This document shows positions 46,133 through 54,916 of a stretch of DNA of 64,000 bases, piece by piece. Origin of the DNA: Chitinophaga pinensis (GTDB lineage Bacteria; Bacteroidota; Bacteroidia; UKL13-3). Both the position numbers and the translations under genes were made by a program. The notes under the pieces were generated by a model. The model saw only the letters and a program-made list of their open reading frames with translations. It was not told the DNA's origin and did not search any database. Position 1 is the first letter of the stretch; every line of letters starts with the position of its first letter. The stretch lies in NCBI GenBank assembly GCA_945860865.1, contig CAMARW010000001.1:200154-264153 (forward strand), written 5' to 3'.

Positions 46133-46597
46133 ATGAGTTTAGAAGTTAAAAAGTCGCGGATACCAAATGCAGGTAAAGGATTGTTTGCCAAAGAAATTTT
46201 TAAGCGCAACGACAAAATTATTGAATATACAGGTGAAATTATTACTTGGAAAGAGTGCCAAAAGCGTAATGAAGCTCTTGATGGTGTTGGCTTGTACTAT
46301 TTTTATGTATCGGATAAAAAATGTGTAGATGCTCAAAATGTACCAGAATCTATGGCCCGTTATGCCAATGATGCCGCAGGTTTTGTTCGTTTACCTGGCT
46401 TTAGAAACAACGCTCGTTTCGAGGTAATTAAAAGTAAACCTTACATTATTGCCTCCAAAACCATTAAACCGGGCGATGAAATATATGTTGCCTATGGCAA
46501 AGAATATTGGGATGCTATGCGTATAAATGGGTTCGACCCAAATATGAAAAAAACAAAGAAGGTTGCTAAGAAAAAAGAAAAATTAATGGTATCTTAG
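46133..46597 (+). CDS. SET-domain protein (protein lysine methyltransferase-like)
   Basis: About 154 residues from MSLEVKKSRIPNAGKG. A complete small SET domain: GKGLFAKEIF, IEYTGEIITW, then RYANDAAGF in the place of the RxxNHS segment, and GDEIYVAYGKEYW in the place of GEEL-DYG. SET enzymes methylate protein lysines with SAM. The C-terminal tail KKTKKVAKKKEK is strongly basic and could bind nucleic acid. The frame is open to 46067 but the promoter supports 46133. Bacterial target unknown. Confidence 0.85.
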   Translation: MSLEVKKSRIPNAGKGLFAKEIFKRNDKIIEYTGEIITWKECQKRNEALDGVGLYYFYVSDKKCVDAQNVPESMARYANDAAGFVRLPGFRNNARFEVIKSKPYIIASKTIKPGDEIYVAYGKEYWDAMRINGFDPNMKKTKKVAKKKEKLMVS

Positions 46598-46600
46598 GGG

Positions 46601-46621
46601 GAAGCCAAACATTAGGCTTTT
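46601..46621 (+). terminator. Weak stem-loop after the SET gene
   Basis: Short arms GAAGCC and GGCTTT around an eight-base loop, followed by TATTTG. Placed right after the stop; the stem is short. Confidence 0.35.
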
Positions 46622-46742
46622 ATTTGTTGTATATATTGTATAAAATTGAAGCCTAATTTAACATTAGCTAAATACGAAATAACTTTTTTAAGAGTTTTAG
46701 TAAAAGTGGAATGAAAATTGGTTAAGTTTAAAAAAGACGAAA

Positions 46743-47432
46743 ATGAGAAATATAGTAAGATTAGGTTTTATGTTGTTGTTTGGCCTTTCTGTTTTCATTG
46801 CCTCTGCGCAAGTTGAAGAAGGAACGCCAGCGTTTGATTTTGCCGAGCCAGATTCATCTGCAATGGAGGTAGATACATCTGCACAAGAGTTAGATGAAAA
46901 TGGTAATCCCAAAGTAAGCAAAGAACTGGCTAAGCCTTATCAACGTATAGTGCTTGTTATAGATTCTGCAACTAATCTTATCACTTACAATGGCGTAGTA
47001 GAACAAGAAGAAAGTGGATCAGATTCTCTATACATTAGAGCCAAACGCTGGGTTGCCATAAACTTAGGTAAAGATGTAAAACTAGATAGCGACAAGCGAA
47101 ACCAAAAGCTAACTTATACAGGAAGTATTCCTGCCTATTCTTATTTAAATAAATATACCAAAAGGCCTATCGGAAGGTTTGAATTTAAGTTCACCATATT
47201 GATTAAAGAAGGAAGGTACCGCTATCAAATATCAAATGTTGTGCACGAATCTGTGAAACCGGCAGATGGTAAAGGCACTCGCAATTATTTTGAATACTAT
47301 TATACTAGTACCGCCAAAATAAGAGAGCACGATGCTATTTTAAGAAATGCAGACCGAGATATTATAAGATTAATAGAAAGCTTTAAAGCTGGTTTGCGCG
47401 AGCCAGTAATTGTAGACGAAGACGATTGGTAG
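46743..47432 (+). CDS. Exported DUF4468-like protein
   Basis: 229 residues with a signal peptide (FMLLFGLSVFIASAQ). An acidic, low-complexity stretch (FAEPDSSAMEVDTSAQELDE) follows, then a domain with the pattern IVLVIDSATNLITYNG, ELYIRAKRWVAINLG-like strand and GRFEFKFTILIKEGRYRYQI, as in DUF4468 proteins with a TBP-like fold. Periplasmic; function unknown. It converges with the FkbM gene after five bases. Confidence 0.7.
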   Translation: MRNIVRLGFMLLFGLSVFIASAQVEEGTPAFDFAEPDSSAMEVDTSAQELDENGNPKVSKELAKPYQRIVLVIDSATNLITYNGVVEQEESGSDSLYIRAKRWVAINLGKDVKLDSDKRNQKLTYTGSIPAYSYLNKYTKRPIGRFEFKFTILIKEGRYRYQISNVVHESVKPADGKGTRNYFEYYYTSTAKIREHDAILRNADRDIIRLIESFKAGLREPVIVDEDDW

Positions 47433-47437
47433 AATTT

Positions 47438-48181
47438 TTAGTTTACTTTAAAATAGAAATCTCCACCTTCGTATTCAATCGCATCGGCATTTTCCATGGC
47501 AAGTAATTGGTTTTGATTTAGCCTAAACGCTTTGTAACCAATTGGGGCTAATATGTCTATCATTTTAGCTCTGTTTTCTTGCGTAGATATCTCAATTTGA
47601 ATTGTTGGCTTACAACGTTTTAAAGTTGCAAGCATCTCAGGGAATAGAATTACTTCATATCCCTCTACATCACATTTTAAAAAATCTATCTTGTTTAGGC
47701 TTGCAAATAAATCATCTGCTACCTCCATTTGGGCTGCATAAGTTTGCGCATTATCCTCCGATTTTTGGTCTATAATTTTGGTTAAACCATGCCTAAAAAC
47801 ACCGTCAATCATGGGTGTGCCCAACCAAACTTCTTTTCGCTCTGATCCTAGGGCACAACGGTACAAACGGATGTTATCTTGGCCAAACTTTTTGGTGTTT
47901 TTTAAAAATACATTGCCAAAAATAGGTACAGGCTCTATGGCATGTACTGCCCCCATTTTTCCGGCGTATTGAGAAAGAAAAACAGAATAATAACCCACGT
48001 TTGCGCCAATATCTACACAAACAAAACCAGGCTTTATAAGCTCTTTAAGGTAAAATAATTCTGGGTATTTCGATTTTAAAAATCCAGCTTGTATTAAACG
48101 AATATAAGTGCTACTCACTAAACCTAAATAAGATTCGGTTCCTAACGTTTGTAATAGAAGTGAGCGTAGTTTTTTTTCCAT
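47438..48181 (-). CDS. FkbM family SAM-dependent methyltransferase
   Basis: 247 residues. The SAM motif is FVCVDIGANVGYYSVFLS, followed by AIEPVP and the later LKCDVEGYEVILF, the standard FkbM signatures. Family members O-methylate sugars or lipids. No glycan cluster surrounds it; the preceding gene is a small membrane protein six bases away, so the two are probably one operon with a promoter at 48434-48463. Confidence 0.85.
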   Translation of the reverse strand: MEKKLRSLLLQTLGTESYLGLVSSTYIRLIQAGFLKSKYPELFYLKELIKPGFVCVDIGANVGYYSVFLSQYAGKMGAVHAIEPVPIFGNVFLKNTKKFGQDNIRLYRCALGSERKEVWLGTPMIDGVFRHGLTKIIDQKSEDNAQTYAAQMEVADDLFASLNKIDFLKCDVEGYEVILFPEMLATLKRCKPTIQIEISTQENRAKMIDILAPIGYKAFRLNQNQLLAMENADAIEYEGGDFYFKVN

Positions 48182-48187
48182 TAGATA

Positions 48188-48415
48188 TTATTTCACTTCT
48201 TCGTAATCAACGTAATCGCCCAATTTATTATCCTTGGAACTTCCCTTAGATTTTACTTGAGGGTTGATGGTAATTTTTCCTTCTTCTTGGTAATGGTCGC
48301 GCATGGGCGGTGGCGGTGTGTTTTGGTGGTAATGAAATACCTTCACCTTAAAGCCGCCAAATACATAGCGATAAACTACATAGAATATAAATAAATAAAA
48401 AAGAAATTTAAGCAT
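48188..48415 (-). CDS. Small single-helix membrane protein (DUF4834-like)
   Basis: 75 residues: one N-terminal membrane helix (LKFLFYLFIFYVVYRYVF) and a hydrophilic tail with PPPP and a C-terminal GDYVDYEEVK. This layout matches the small DUF4834 proteins of Bacteroidota. Located six bases before the FkbM methyltransferase gene. Function unknown. Confidence 0.65.
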   Translation of the reverse strand: MLKFLFYLFIFYVVYRYVFGGFKVKVFHYHQNTPPPPMRDHYQEEGKITINPQVKSKGSSKDNKLGDYVDYEEVK

Positions 48416-48433
48416 GTTTCTTGTTTAGACTTG

Positions 48434-48463
48434 CAAAGATGCAAAATTATTGCTGCTTTCAAA
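48434..48463 (-). promoter_or_regulatory. Promoter TTTG-N18-CATCTTTG
   Basis: On the minus strand TTTG (48460-48463), eighteen bases, CATCTTTG (48434-48441; one mismatch to TAnnTTTG), eighteen bases before the start of the small membrane protein gene. Confidence 0.5.
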
Positions 48464-48471
48464 AGGCATAA

Positions 48472-49017
48472 TTACTTCTTTTGAAAGTTGAGCGACTTCC
48501 CATTTACACAATAACGCAGGCCTGTTTTGTCTTTCGGCCCATCATCAAAAACATGTCCGAGGTGGCCGCCACATTTGGCACACATTATTTCTGTGCGCAC
48601 CATACCGTATGTTTTATCTGTTTGTACTACTATTTTTTCTGGGTTAATTGCTTCAAAAAAACTAGGCCAGCCGCAACCACTGTCAAATTTACTTTCACTA
48701 TCAAAAAGCTCATTTCCGCAAGCTGCACAGCTATATTTTCCGCCATCATAAACATCTTCTAATTCACTGCTAAACGGACGTTCAGTTCCTTTATCGCGCA
48801 GTATCCTGTATTGTTCTTCGCTAAGCGTTTGTTTCCATTCTGCCTCTGTTTTTTGCACAATAAATTTTTGATTTTTACTAACTTCTGGATGCTGTGTAAG
48901 TGTATTCATTTTAGGGCTGGATGATGATTTTGAAGGTTTGGGTTCTTGCGCGCTGCACGATGCGTAAAATATACATACCGGCACCAAAAGTATTTTCCAA
49001 AGGAATAAATGTTTCAT
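48472..49017 (-). CDS. msrB: Methionine-R-sulfoxide reductase MsrB, lipoprotein form
   Basis: 181 residues from the ATG at 49015-49017. The first 25 residues form a lipoprotein-like signal (LWKILLVPVCIFYASC), then a Ser/Pro/Lys linker and a full MsrB domain: TEAEWKQTLSEEQYRILR, two zinc pairs (CAACG and CAKCG), GCGWPSFF and the catalytic RYCVNGKSLNF. It repairs Met-R-sulfoxide, here probably in the envelope. This start makes the gene overlap the endonuclease gene by 107 bases in another frame. The ATG at 48907-48909, one base after that stop, would give a cytoplasmic version. Confidence 0.88.
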   Translation of the reverse strand: MKHLFLWKILLVPVCIFYASCSAQEPKPSKSSSSPKMNTLTQHPEVSKNQKFIVQKTEAEWKQTLSEEQYRILRDKGTERPFSSELEDVYDGGKYSCAACGNELFDSESKFDSGCGWPSFFEAINPEKIVVQTDKTYGMVRTEIMCAKCGGHLGHVFDDGPKDKTGLRYCVNGKSLNFQKK

Positions 49018-50983
49018 CTTTTAAAATTGTTTTGGTATACATAACGCTACTGCCGTTTAAATAGTTTACAAAAATCTCAACTTCTTCTGGTTCGCCCTCA
49101 TATTTTAATTGTATAATACTCCCTTTTATAGGATTTACTACTTGTATGATGTTATTAACCTCACCTGTGCCCAACAATGAAACAGTTTTTGAATAACTGT
49201 ATTCGCCATTTCTATCTACTTGTTTTATCCGGTATGCCAGTGTTTTTATGCGTTCTGGCAAAAAATCCATGTAGCTATAATCGCTTACGTTTACGCTGTT
49301 TCCTTTGCCTTTAATTTGGCCAATGGATGTAAATTTTGAACCTTCTATTTGTCTTTCTATTTCAAAATAATCATTGTTCATTTCGTTGGCAGTTTGCCAG
49401 TTTAATAGCACGGTTTCTGGTGTTGCCCAATGAGCAGAAAAACTTAACCAGGTAACAGGTAAGCTCACACTGCCCGAATGTAAAACACTTGTTGTTTGGT
49501 AATTGGTTGCAGGCCCTGTTCCGTTATATTCTATCACCAAAAAATGATAATTTAGAGATGGGTTCAAACCGCTAACTTCTATATTACTGCCCATACCATT
49601 ATAAACCACAAAATTGCCTGAACCTATTTGCGCGCCGCTGCCAAAAACGGTATTGGCTGCATATGTTTGAGAGTCTACAGGAAAGGCATTTACGGGTGAA
49701 CCAACCCTAGCTATTACTATTCTTTTTTGTCCGTTTCCACTCCGCCAGGCAATGTTTATGCTGTTGCTGTTAAAGCCCAGTCTATTAAATTGTGTAGCGG
49801 CTAAAGTGGGTTCTGTAGCCTGTCTTATCCCCCAAATTCTATGGGCATATTGCGGACTATCTACAAAAGGGTTTCTATTATTTTGGTAACCGTAAAGCAC
49901 ATTGTTTCTGTTTATTTCCTTTACACTAGGCGGGTCTTGGTTGTGCCATTTGAGCAAGAGTTCTACAAACCAAGCATCGTATGCTGGGAAACTATTACCG
50001 GCTAATACTTCATTAGCGTTTCCATTACTTTGCCAGCCTGCAATAAGGTTTTGGTAGCGGGTAGCCATGTAAAAATAACTTCGGGCTAAATCGCCTTTGT
50101 AATCATTAATTGGTTCAAAAACAATACCACTATAACCTGGCGTTGTATTGGCGCCTAATTTAGCTCCTTGCATGGAGGTGTAGGTAGGAGAGCTAACTTC
50201 TCCAAATGGGTAATTACTGCGCATGCCATTTACTTTGCCATCTGTAGGGTAAATATGCACCATATCTGAAACCATGGGAGCACTCGAGCTAAACCAACTT
50301 TGCGGAAAACTATGTTCTCGGTTATAACAATCTCCTTCCACAGAATAGTTGCCACATTGATCGGTCCCAAAAGTAAATTCGAACGGAGAATTGGCATTTA
50401 GGCGAGTAGAATAAATATCCCAAACTTTACCGTTAAAAAAGGGATCTGCATTGGTGTAGGTTGCCCACAAACCACTGTACCCAGTTACAGTATGACCTAA
50501 TATTTTGTTGTATAAAGCAGTTTTTAAGCTTGCGCCGGTGCTGTTTCCTATAGTGCTGTAATAAGTTGAAGCGTTTGTTCCGGTGGCGGTATTTAGTAAA
50601 GCCGTTCCAATAACGGCTTTGTTTTGAGTGGTGCTGCCTGCGCTACTATGCACAATATTGCCACTTTTACTGCCCGTTTGGAACGGACTAAATCTTACAA
50701 AAATCACTGTACTATTGATATTTCCGGCTATAGGTTGCAGGCTTATTGTTTGGGCATACTCGCTATTATAACTCAGTGATATTTCGAAGTGTGATGGTGC
50801 CACAATGCTAAGCGCCTGCGAAAGGGCAGAGGCGCTTACGGTATATCTTTGCGGGTCGCTGGCAAAATAGATAGCACAATTGCCAAAGTTAGGAATGGAG
50901 GCAGGTGAAACTGTAATTGTACCCGCCCAAATCCAACTTGGTAGCAAGCATATGAAGCATAAAATGAAATCCCGTTTATTCAT
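48911..50983 (-). CDS. Secreted endonuclease I with T9SS-type C-terminal tail
   Basis: About 690 residues from MNKRDFILCF, a signal peptide ending at WIWAG. After a beta-sandwich region (to about 130) comes the endonuclease I domain, with NREHSFPQSWF and DMVHIYPTDGKVNGMRSNYPFG, including the catalytic His and metal Asn of EndA/Vvn nucleases, and RSYFYMATRY. Fibronectin-like strands and a C-terminal GMYILRIVQ..QTFKIIIQP sorting tail follow, so it is exported by T9SS and digests extracellular DNA. Its last 107 bases overlap the msrB signal-peptide region. Confidence 0.87.
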   Translation of the reverse strand: MNKRDFILCFICLLPSWIWAGTITVSPASIPNFGNCAIYFASDPQRYTVSASALSQALSIVAPSHFEISLSYNSEYAQTISLQPIAGNINSTVIFVRFSPFQTGSKSGNIVHSSAGSTTQNKAVIGTALLNTATGTNASTYYSTIGNSTGASLKTALYNKILGHTVTGYSGLWATYTNADPFFNGKVWDIYSTRLNANSPFEFTFGTDQCGNYSVEGDCYNREHSFPQSWFSSSAPMVSDMVHIYPTDGKVNGMRSNYPFGEVSSPTYTSMQGAKLGANTTPGYSGIVFEPINDYKGDLARSYFYMATRYQNLIAGWQSNGNANEVLAGNSFPAYDAWFVELLLKWHNQDPPSVKEINRNNVLYGYQNNRNPFVDSPQYAHRIWGIRQATEPTLAATQFNRLGFNSNSINIAWRSGNGQKRIVIARVGSPVNAFPVDSQTYAANTVFGSGAQIGSGNFVVYNGMGSNIEVSGLNPSLNYHFLVIEYNGTGPATNYQTTSVLHSGSVSLPVTWLSFSAHWATPETVLLNWQTANEMNNDYFEIERQIEGSKFTSIGQIKGKGNSVNVSDYSYMDFLPERIKTLAYRIKQVDRNGEYSYSKTVSLLGTGEVNNIIQVVNPIKGSIIQLKYEGEPEEVEIFVNYLNGSSVMYTKTILKDETFIPLENTFGAGMYILRIVQRARTQTFKIIIQP

Positions 50984-51076
50984 AAAACAATTATTGCGGC
51001 CAATCAAAGCAGCTCTTGCAAATGTATCTTTTTCAAATGATTTAAATCCTAAAATTCCGCTAACTAAAGCGAGAAA

Positions 51077-52633
51077 TTACTGAGGTTTTTCATACAAGCA
51101 AGCTGCGGCACAATTCTCACCATCCATGGCTGCACTTACAATTCCACCGGCGTAGCCTGCACCTTCTGCGCAAGGGTATAAGCCTTTTATCTGCGGATGC
51201 TGGTAGTTTTCTTTGTTTCTAGGAATGCGCACTGGAGATGATGTTCTAGATTCTGTGGCCAAAATAATAGCATCCTCTGTAAGATATCCTTTCATTTTTT
51301 GGCCAAATAAGTTAAAAGCCTCTTTCAAAGAATTAGCAATAAACGCTGGTAAAATTTCGTGTAGGTTTCTGCTCACTGTGCCAGGCAAATAAGAGTTCTT
51401 GGGTAAGCTAGAAGAGGCTTTATTGTTTACAAAATCTGTGAGTCTTTGTGCTGGTGCCTGCAAACTTTGGTTGCCTTTTTCAAAACAATTTTTTTCTACC
51501 TCTGCTTGAAAGGCCAAACCCGCTAATGCACCTTTATGTTGGTAGATTTTGTAATCTTCTGGCTGAACCGAAACTACAATACCGCTGTTGGCATAAGGAT
51601 TATTGCGTTTGCTAGGGCTCCAGCCGTTCACAACAATTTCTCCTGGGGCGGTCATGGCTGGAGCTATAATTCCACCTGGACACATACAAAAACTAAATAC
51701 GCCTCTATCTTTTACTTGTTGAACCAAACTATAACTAGCGGCAGGTAAAAATTCTCCTCTTTCTGTACTGCATTTGTACTGAATCTGATCTATTAAAATT
51801 TGCGGATGCTCTACCCTAACTCCTAGTGCAAAGGGTTTTGCTTCTAACAACACTTTCTTATTATGTAAAATCTCATAAATATCACGCGCTGAATGTCCGG
51901 TTGCCAGAATTATTTTAGCAAAAGCATGATAAGTATTTTGAGCATACAAACCTTTTATTTGGTTGTTTTCAATTTTAAAATCGGTTATGCGTGTGTCAAA
52001 ATGAAAAACACCACCGCATTCTATTATTTGCCTGCGAATAGCCTCAATAATGGCAGGCAATTTATTGGTGCCGATATGTGGATGGGCTTCATATAAAATG
52101 TTTGGTTCAGCTCCATACTTAACAAGTATCTGTAAGATTCTGTTTACATCACCACGCTTGCTGCTTCGTGTGTATAATTTCCCATCGCTGTAGGTGCCAG
52201 CACCACCTTCTCCAAAGCAGTAATTGCTATCTGGGTTTACGGTATTATGTTTGGTTATATTGGCTAGATCGCGCCTGCGTTCTTTAACTTGCTTGCCGCG
52301 TTCAAAAATAACAGGCTTTAAGCCCATTTCAATTAGTTTGAGGGCTGCAAATAATCCAGCAGGACCAGCGCCAACAATACCAATATCTGGCGCGTTACTT
52401 ACGTTTTGGAGGTTTAATTCAAATAGATTTTCGTCGGGTTCTTGGTTCAAAAAAACCGCTACTTGTAGGTTAACTTTAATAGGTTTTCTTCGCGCATCAA
52501 GACTTTTACGAAGTATTTGTATGCCATTTATTTCTGTTGGTTTGAACCCTAAAGTACGGGCAACAAATTGATTAAGTTGGCTAGGGTTAGCGGCAACTTC
52601 TGGACTAGTTATAATATCAATTATTTTTTTCAT
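51077..52633 (-). CDS. FAD-dependent oxidoreductase (uncharacterised NAD(FAD)-utilising dehydrogenase)
   Basis: 518 residues. An N-terminal domain of about 90 residues (FVARTLGFKPTEINGIQILRKS) precedes the FAD loop GIVGAGPAGLFAALKLIEMG, the FERGKQVKERRRD segment and the C-terminal GLYPCAEGAGYAGGI. This is the COG2509 family, whose substrate is not known. TATCTTTG sits 25 bases upstream of the ATG. GGTTTGAACC at 52539 encodes part of the N-terminal LGFKPTE. Confidence 0.85.
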   Translation of the reverse strand: MKKIIDIITSPEVAANPSQLNQFVARTLGFKPTEINGIQILRKSLDARRKPIKVNLQVAVFLNQEPDENLFELNLQNVSNAPDIGIVGAGPAGLFAALKLIEMGLKPVIFERGKQVKERRRDLANITKHNTVNPDSNYCFGEGGAGTYSDGKLYTRSSKRGDVNRILQILVKYGAEPNILYEAHPHIGTNKLPAIIEAIRRQIIECGGVFHFDTRITDFKIENNQIKGLYAQNTYHAFAKIILATGHSARDIYEILHNKKVLLEAKPFALGVRVEHPQILIDQIQYKCSTERGEFLPAASYSLVQQVKDRGVFSFCMCPGGIIAPAMTAPGEIVVNGWSPSKRNNPYANSGIVVSVQPEDYKIYQHKGALAGLAFQAEVEKNCFEKGNQSLQAPAQRLTDFVNNKASSSLPKNSYLPGTVSRNLHEILPAFIANSLKEAFNLFGQKMKGYLTEDAIILATESRTSSPVRIPRNKENYQHPQIKGLYPCAEGAGYAGGIVSAAMDGENCAAACLYEKPQ

Positions 52634-52657
52634 GCAAAGTTTTTATCCTTGAACAAG

Positions 52658-52665
52658 CAAAGATA
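52658..52665 (-). promoter_or_regulatory. -7 box TATCTTTG of the flavoprotein gene
   Basis: Perfect TAnnTTTG on the minus strand, 24 bases before the ATG at 52633. No -33 element at 19 bases. Further right, 52750-52790 holds an imperfect hairpin (AGCATT..ATCCAT..ATGGAT..AATGCT) that may end the serine-hydrolase transcript. Confidence 0.5.
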
Positions 52666-52812
52666 ATAACTATACTGCAATTGCCTATTTAACTTGCATT
52701 GAAATGATAATTATTTAAACCAATTCAACATTTTAATTAGGTAAAAGTGAGCATTCAAAATCCATGAAATTATTGATGGATAGTAATGCTTAATTGATTT
52801 AAAGAACCACCA

Positions 52813-53946
52813 TTAATAGGAATTAGCTAAGGCGCTAAAAACATCTTCCCAATCTGTTTTGCCCTCTGTTTTCCCCAAGCGAACAATTATTACTTTATTC
52901 TTTGGATTTACATATATATACTGCCCCAAAATGCCATGTGCCATAAAATCGCCGTCTGTAGATGGAAGCCACCATTGGTATTGATAATAAAAAGCACTGC
53001 CCGCTGTGGTATCAATTTTGGTTGATTCTTGAACCCACTTTTCGGGTACAATTTGTTGCCCATTCCAATTGCCCTTGTTTAAGTAAAGGCGGCCGATTTT
53101 TGCATAATCTCTTGCTCTGGCATTGAGGCAGCAAAATGTTTTTTCTAATCCGCTTTGCTCACTATCTAAGCTCCAACTTGCGGCATATTCCATTCCTAAT
53201 GGTGTCCATAATTTTTCTTGTAAATACTGTGTTACCGTTTTCCCCTTTAAAGCACGCTCCAAAATTAATCCCAACAGTTGTGTATTTCCACTAACATATT
53301 CAAATGATTGTCCGGGTGCTCTTTTTAAGCTTAACTTTTTAATGCTTTTTCTTAGGTTCAAACCATAATAAAAAGAGGCGGCATGGCCTAATGGGTTTAC
53401 ATAACTTTCGTTAAAATTTAAACCGCTGGTCATTTGTAAAACATGTTTAATGCTTACTTTATCAAATCCGTTTGCACTTAATTCTGGGATGTATTGCGTA
53501 ATGGGTTCTTCTACCGATTTAATTAAGCCGTCTGCAATGGCGCAACCTATTAAAATAGATGTTACAGATTTGGCCATAGAAAAGGATGGTACTGCATTGT
53601 TTGCCTGATATTTATCAAAATATCGTTCGTACATTATGGAATCGTTTTTTATAATTAAAAATGCCAAGGTTTTGTTTTCTTCTAAATAGCTATCAAAGCC
53701 CTGTTCTTTGGCACCATTCTGAATAGTCTTAGGACCTCTTTCTTTAGCTGCATAAAAAAATGTAAAGGGTTTATCTGACGCTTGAAGCGGCCTAGAATTA
53801 AATATTTTATGATCATTTACATCTGCAAAATTATACCAAATAAATCGCCCAACTTGACATGAGCTAAGTAGCGTAAAACCAATTATTATAGCTATGGCCG
53901 AACCTAAACTTGGTAGGTTAAATTTGTTGTAATTACTTGCTTTCAT
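52813..53946 (-). CDS. Class C beta-lactamase-fold serine hydrolase, lipoprotein
   Basis: 377 residues. N-terminal signal with LLSSC lipobox (cysteine about residue 30). The nucleophile motif SxxK is SMAKS within SFSMAKSVTSILIG, and the tyrosine motif is YVSGN in QSFEYVSGNTQLLG. The family (PF00144) includes esterases, D-peptidases and penicillin-binding-like proteins; an antibiotic beta-lactamase is not implied. Envelope-anchored. Words GGTTCAAACC (53354) and GGCCGAACC (53896) lie in it. Confidence 0.87.
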   Translation of the reverse strand: MKASNYNKFNLPSLGSAIAIIIGFTLLSSCQVGRFIWYNFADVNDHKIFNSRPLQASDKPFTFFYAAKERGPKTIQNGAKEQGFDSYLEENKTLAFLIIKNDSIMYERYFDKYQANNAVPSFSMAKSVTSILIGCAIADGLIKSVEEPITQYIPELSANGFDKVSIKHVLQMTSGLNFNESYVNPLGHAASFYYGLNLRKSIKKLSLKRAPGQSFEYVSGNTQLLGLILERALKGKTVTQYLQEKLWTPLGMEYAASWSLDSEQSGLEKTFCCLNARARDYAKIGRLYLNKGNWNGQQIVPEKWVQESTKIDTTAGSAFYYQYQWWLPSTDGDFMAHGILGQYIYVNPKNKVIIVRLGKTEGKTDWEDVFSALANSY

Positions 53947-53982
53947 TTACTTGTTTTAGGTTGGTAAACTTACTAAAACTTC

Positions 53983-54013
53983 TTTCAATCTTTTAAAGCT
54001 CAGCATAACTTTG
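53983..54013 (+). promoter_or_regulatory. Promoter TTTC-N19-TAACTTTG upstream of transketolase
   Basis: Perfect -7 box TAACTTTG (54006-54013) nineteen bases after TTTC (one mismatch to TTTG), 35 bases before the ATG. Two more boxes follow: TACTTTCG (54014-54021) and TATTTTTG (54040-54047), the last ending one base before the ATG. Confidence 0.55.
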
Positions 54014-54048
54014 TACTTTCGTGACTTTATAACGCTAAATATTTTTGC

Positions 54049-54900
54049 ATGAAAAAGCATAGTTCTCAAGAAATCAGTAATTTAAGTTCTCAAGTGCGCC
54101 GCGATGTTCTGCGCATGGTTCATGGTTGTAAAAGTGGCCACCCAGGCGGTAGTTTGGGTTGTGCCGATTTTTTAGCTACACTGTATTTCAATGTAATGGA
54201 ACACAATCCAGCTTTTAAAATGGATGGTATAAATGAGGATGTTTTCTTCCTTTCTAACGGACATATTTCTCCAGTTTTTTATAGTGTTTTGGCACGTGCT
54301 GGTTATTTTCCTGTTGAGGAGTTAAAAACATTTAGAAAGTTAAATACGCGTTTGCAGGGTCATCCTACTACCCACGAGGGTTTGCCTGGGGTGCGCGTGG
54401 CCTCTGGCTCTTTGGGTCAAGGCATATCTGTTGCAGCAGGTGCAGCACTCTCAAAAAAATTAAATAATGATAATCACTTGGTTTATGCTTTGATGGGTGA
54501 TGGAGAAATAGAGGAAGGGCAGAATTGGGAAGCACTCATGTTTGCGGCGCACCAAAAAATTGATAACCTAATTGTAACCATAGATTATAACGGACAACAA
54601 ATTGATGGTTCAACCAAAGAAGTAATGGGTTTGGGTGATGATATTGCAACCAAGGTTGCGGCCTTTGGCTGGGAAATTCTGCATATGGACGGACACAATA
54701 CCCAAAATATTATTGATACCTTGGGTCGGGCAAAAGCATTAGTAGGTAAAGGAAAACCTATTTTTATAATTATGAAAACCGAAATGGGTTACCCAGTAGA
54801 TTTTATGATGGGTAGCCATAAATGGCATGGTGTTGCACCAAACGATGCCGAATTAGCCAACGCCCTATCTCAATTACCAGAGACAATAGGCGATTATTAA
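54049..54900 (+). CDS. Transketolase, N-terminal (thiamine-binding) subunit
   Basis: 283 residues, the pyrophosphate-binding half of transketolase encoded separately. Motifs are HPGGSLGCADFLATLY, SGSLGQGISVAAG and the TPP motif GDGEIEEGQNWEAL ... NLIVTIDYNGQQ. Together with the C-terminal subunit it moves two-carbon units in the pentose phosphate pathway. Ends at a normal stop with no remnant of the C half, so the split is a gene organisation and not a frameshift. The partner gene is 1.4 kb downstream, beyond a VWA gene. Confidence 0.93.
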   Translation: MKKHSSQEISNLSSQVRRDVLRMVHGCKSGHPGGSLGCADFLATLYFNVMEHNPAFKMDGINEDVFFLSNGHISPVFYSVLARAGYFPVEELKTFRKLNTRLQGHPTTHEGLPGVRVASGSLGQGISVAAGAALSKKLNNDNHLVYALMGDGEIEEGQNWEALMFAAHQKIDNLIVTIDYNGQQIDGSTKEVMGLGDDIATKVAAFGWEILHMDGHNTQNIIDTLGRAKALVGKGKPIFIIMKTEMGYPVDFMMGSHKWHGVAPNDAELANALSQLPETIGDY

Positions 54901-54916
54901 TTTTCGTTGAAAGGGC

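Noticed and set aside
46528-46540. GGGTTCGACCC, resembling a tRNA T-arm
   Set aside because: It is inside the SET-domain coding region, and no acceptor stem, D-arm or anticodon arm fits around it.
52813-53946. Antibiotic-resistance beta-lactamase
   Set aside because: Only the general PF00144 serine-hydrolase motifs are visible and it is a lipoprotein with Bacteroidota esterase-like features.
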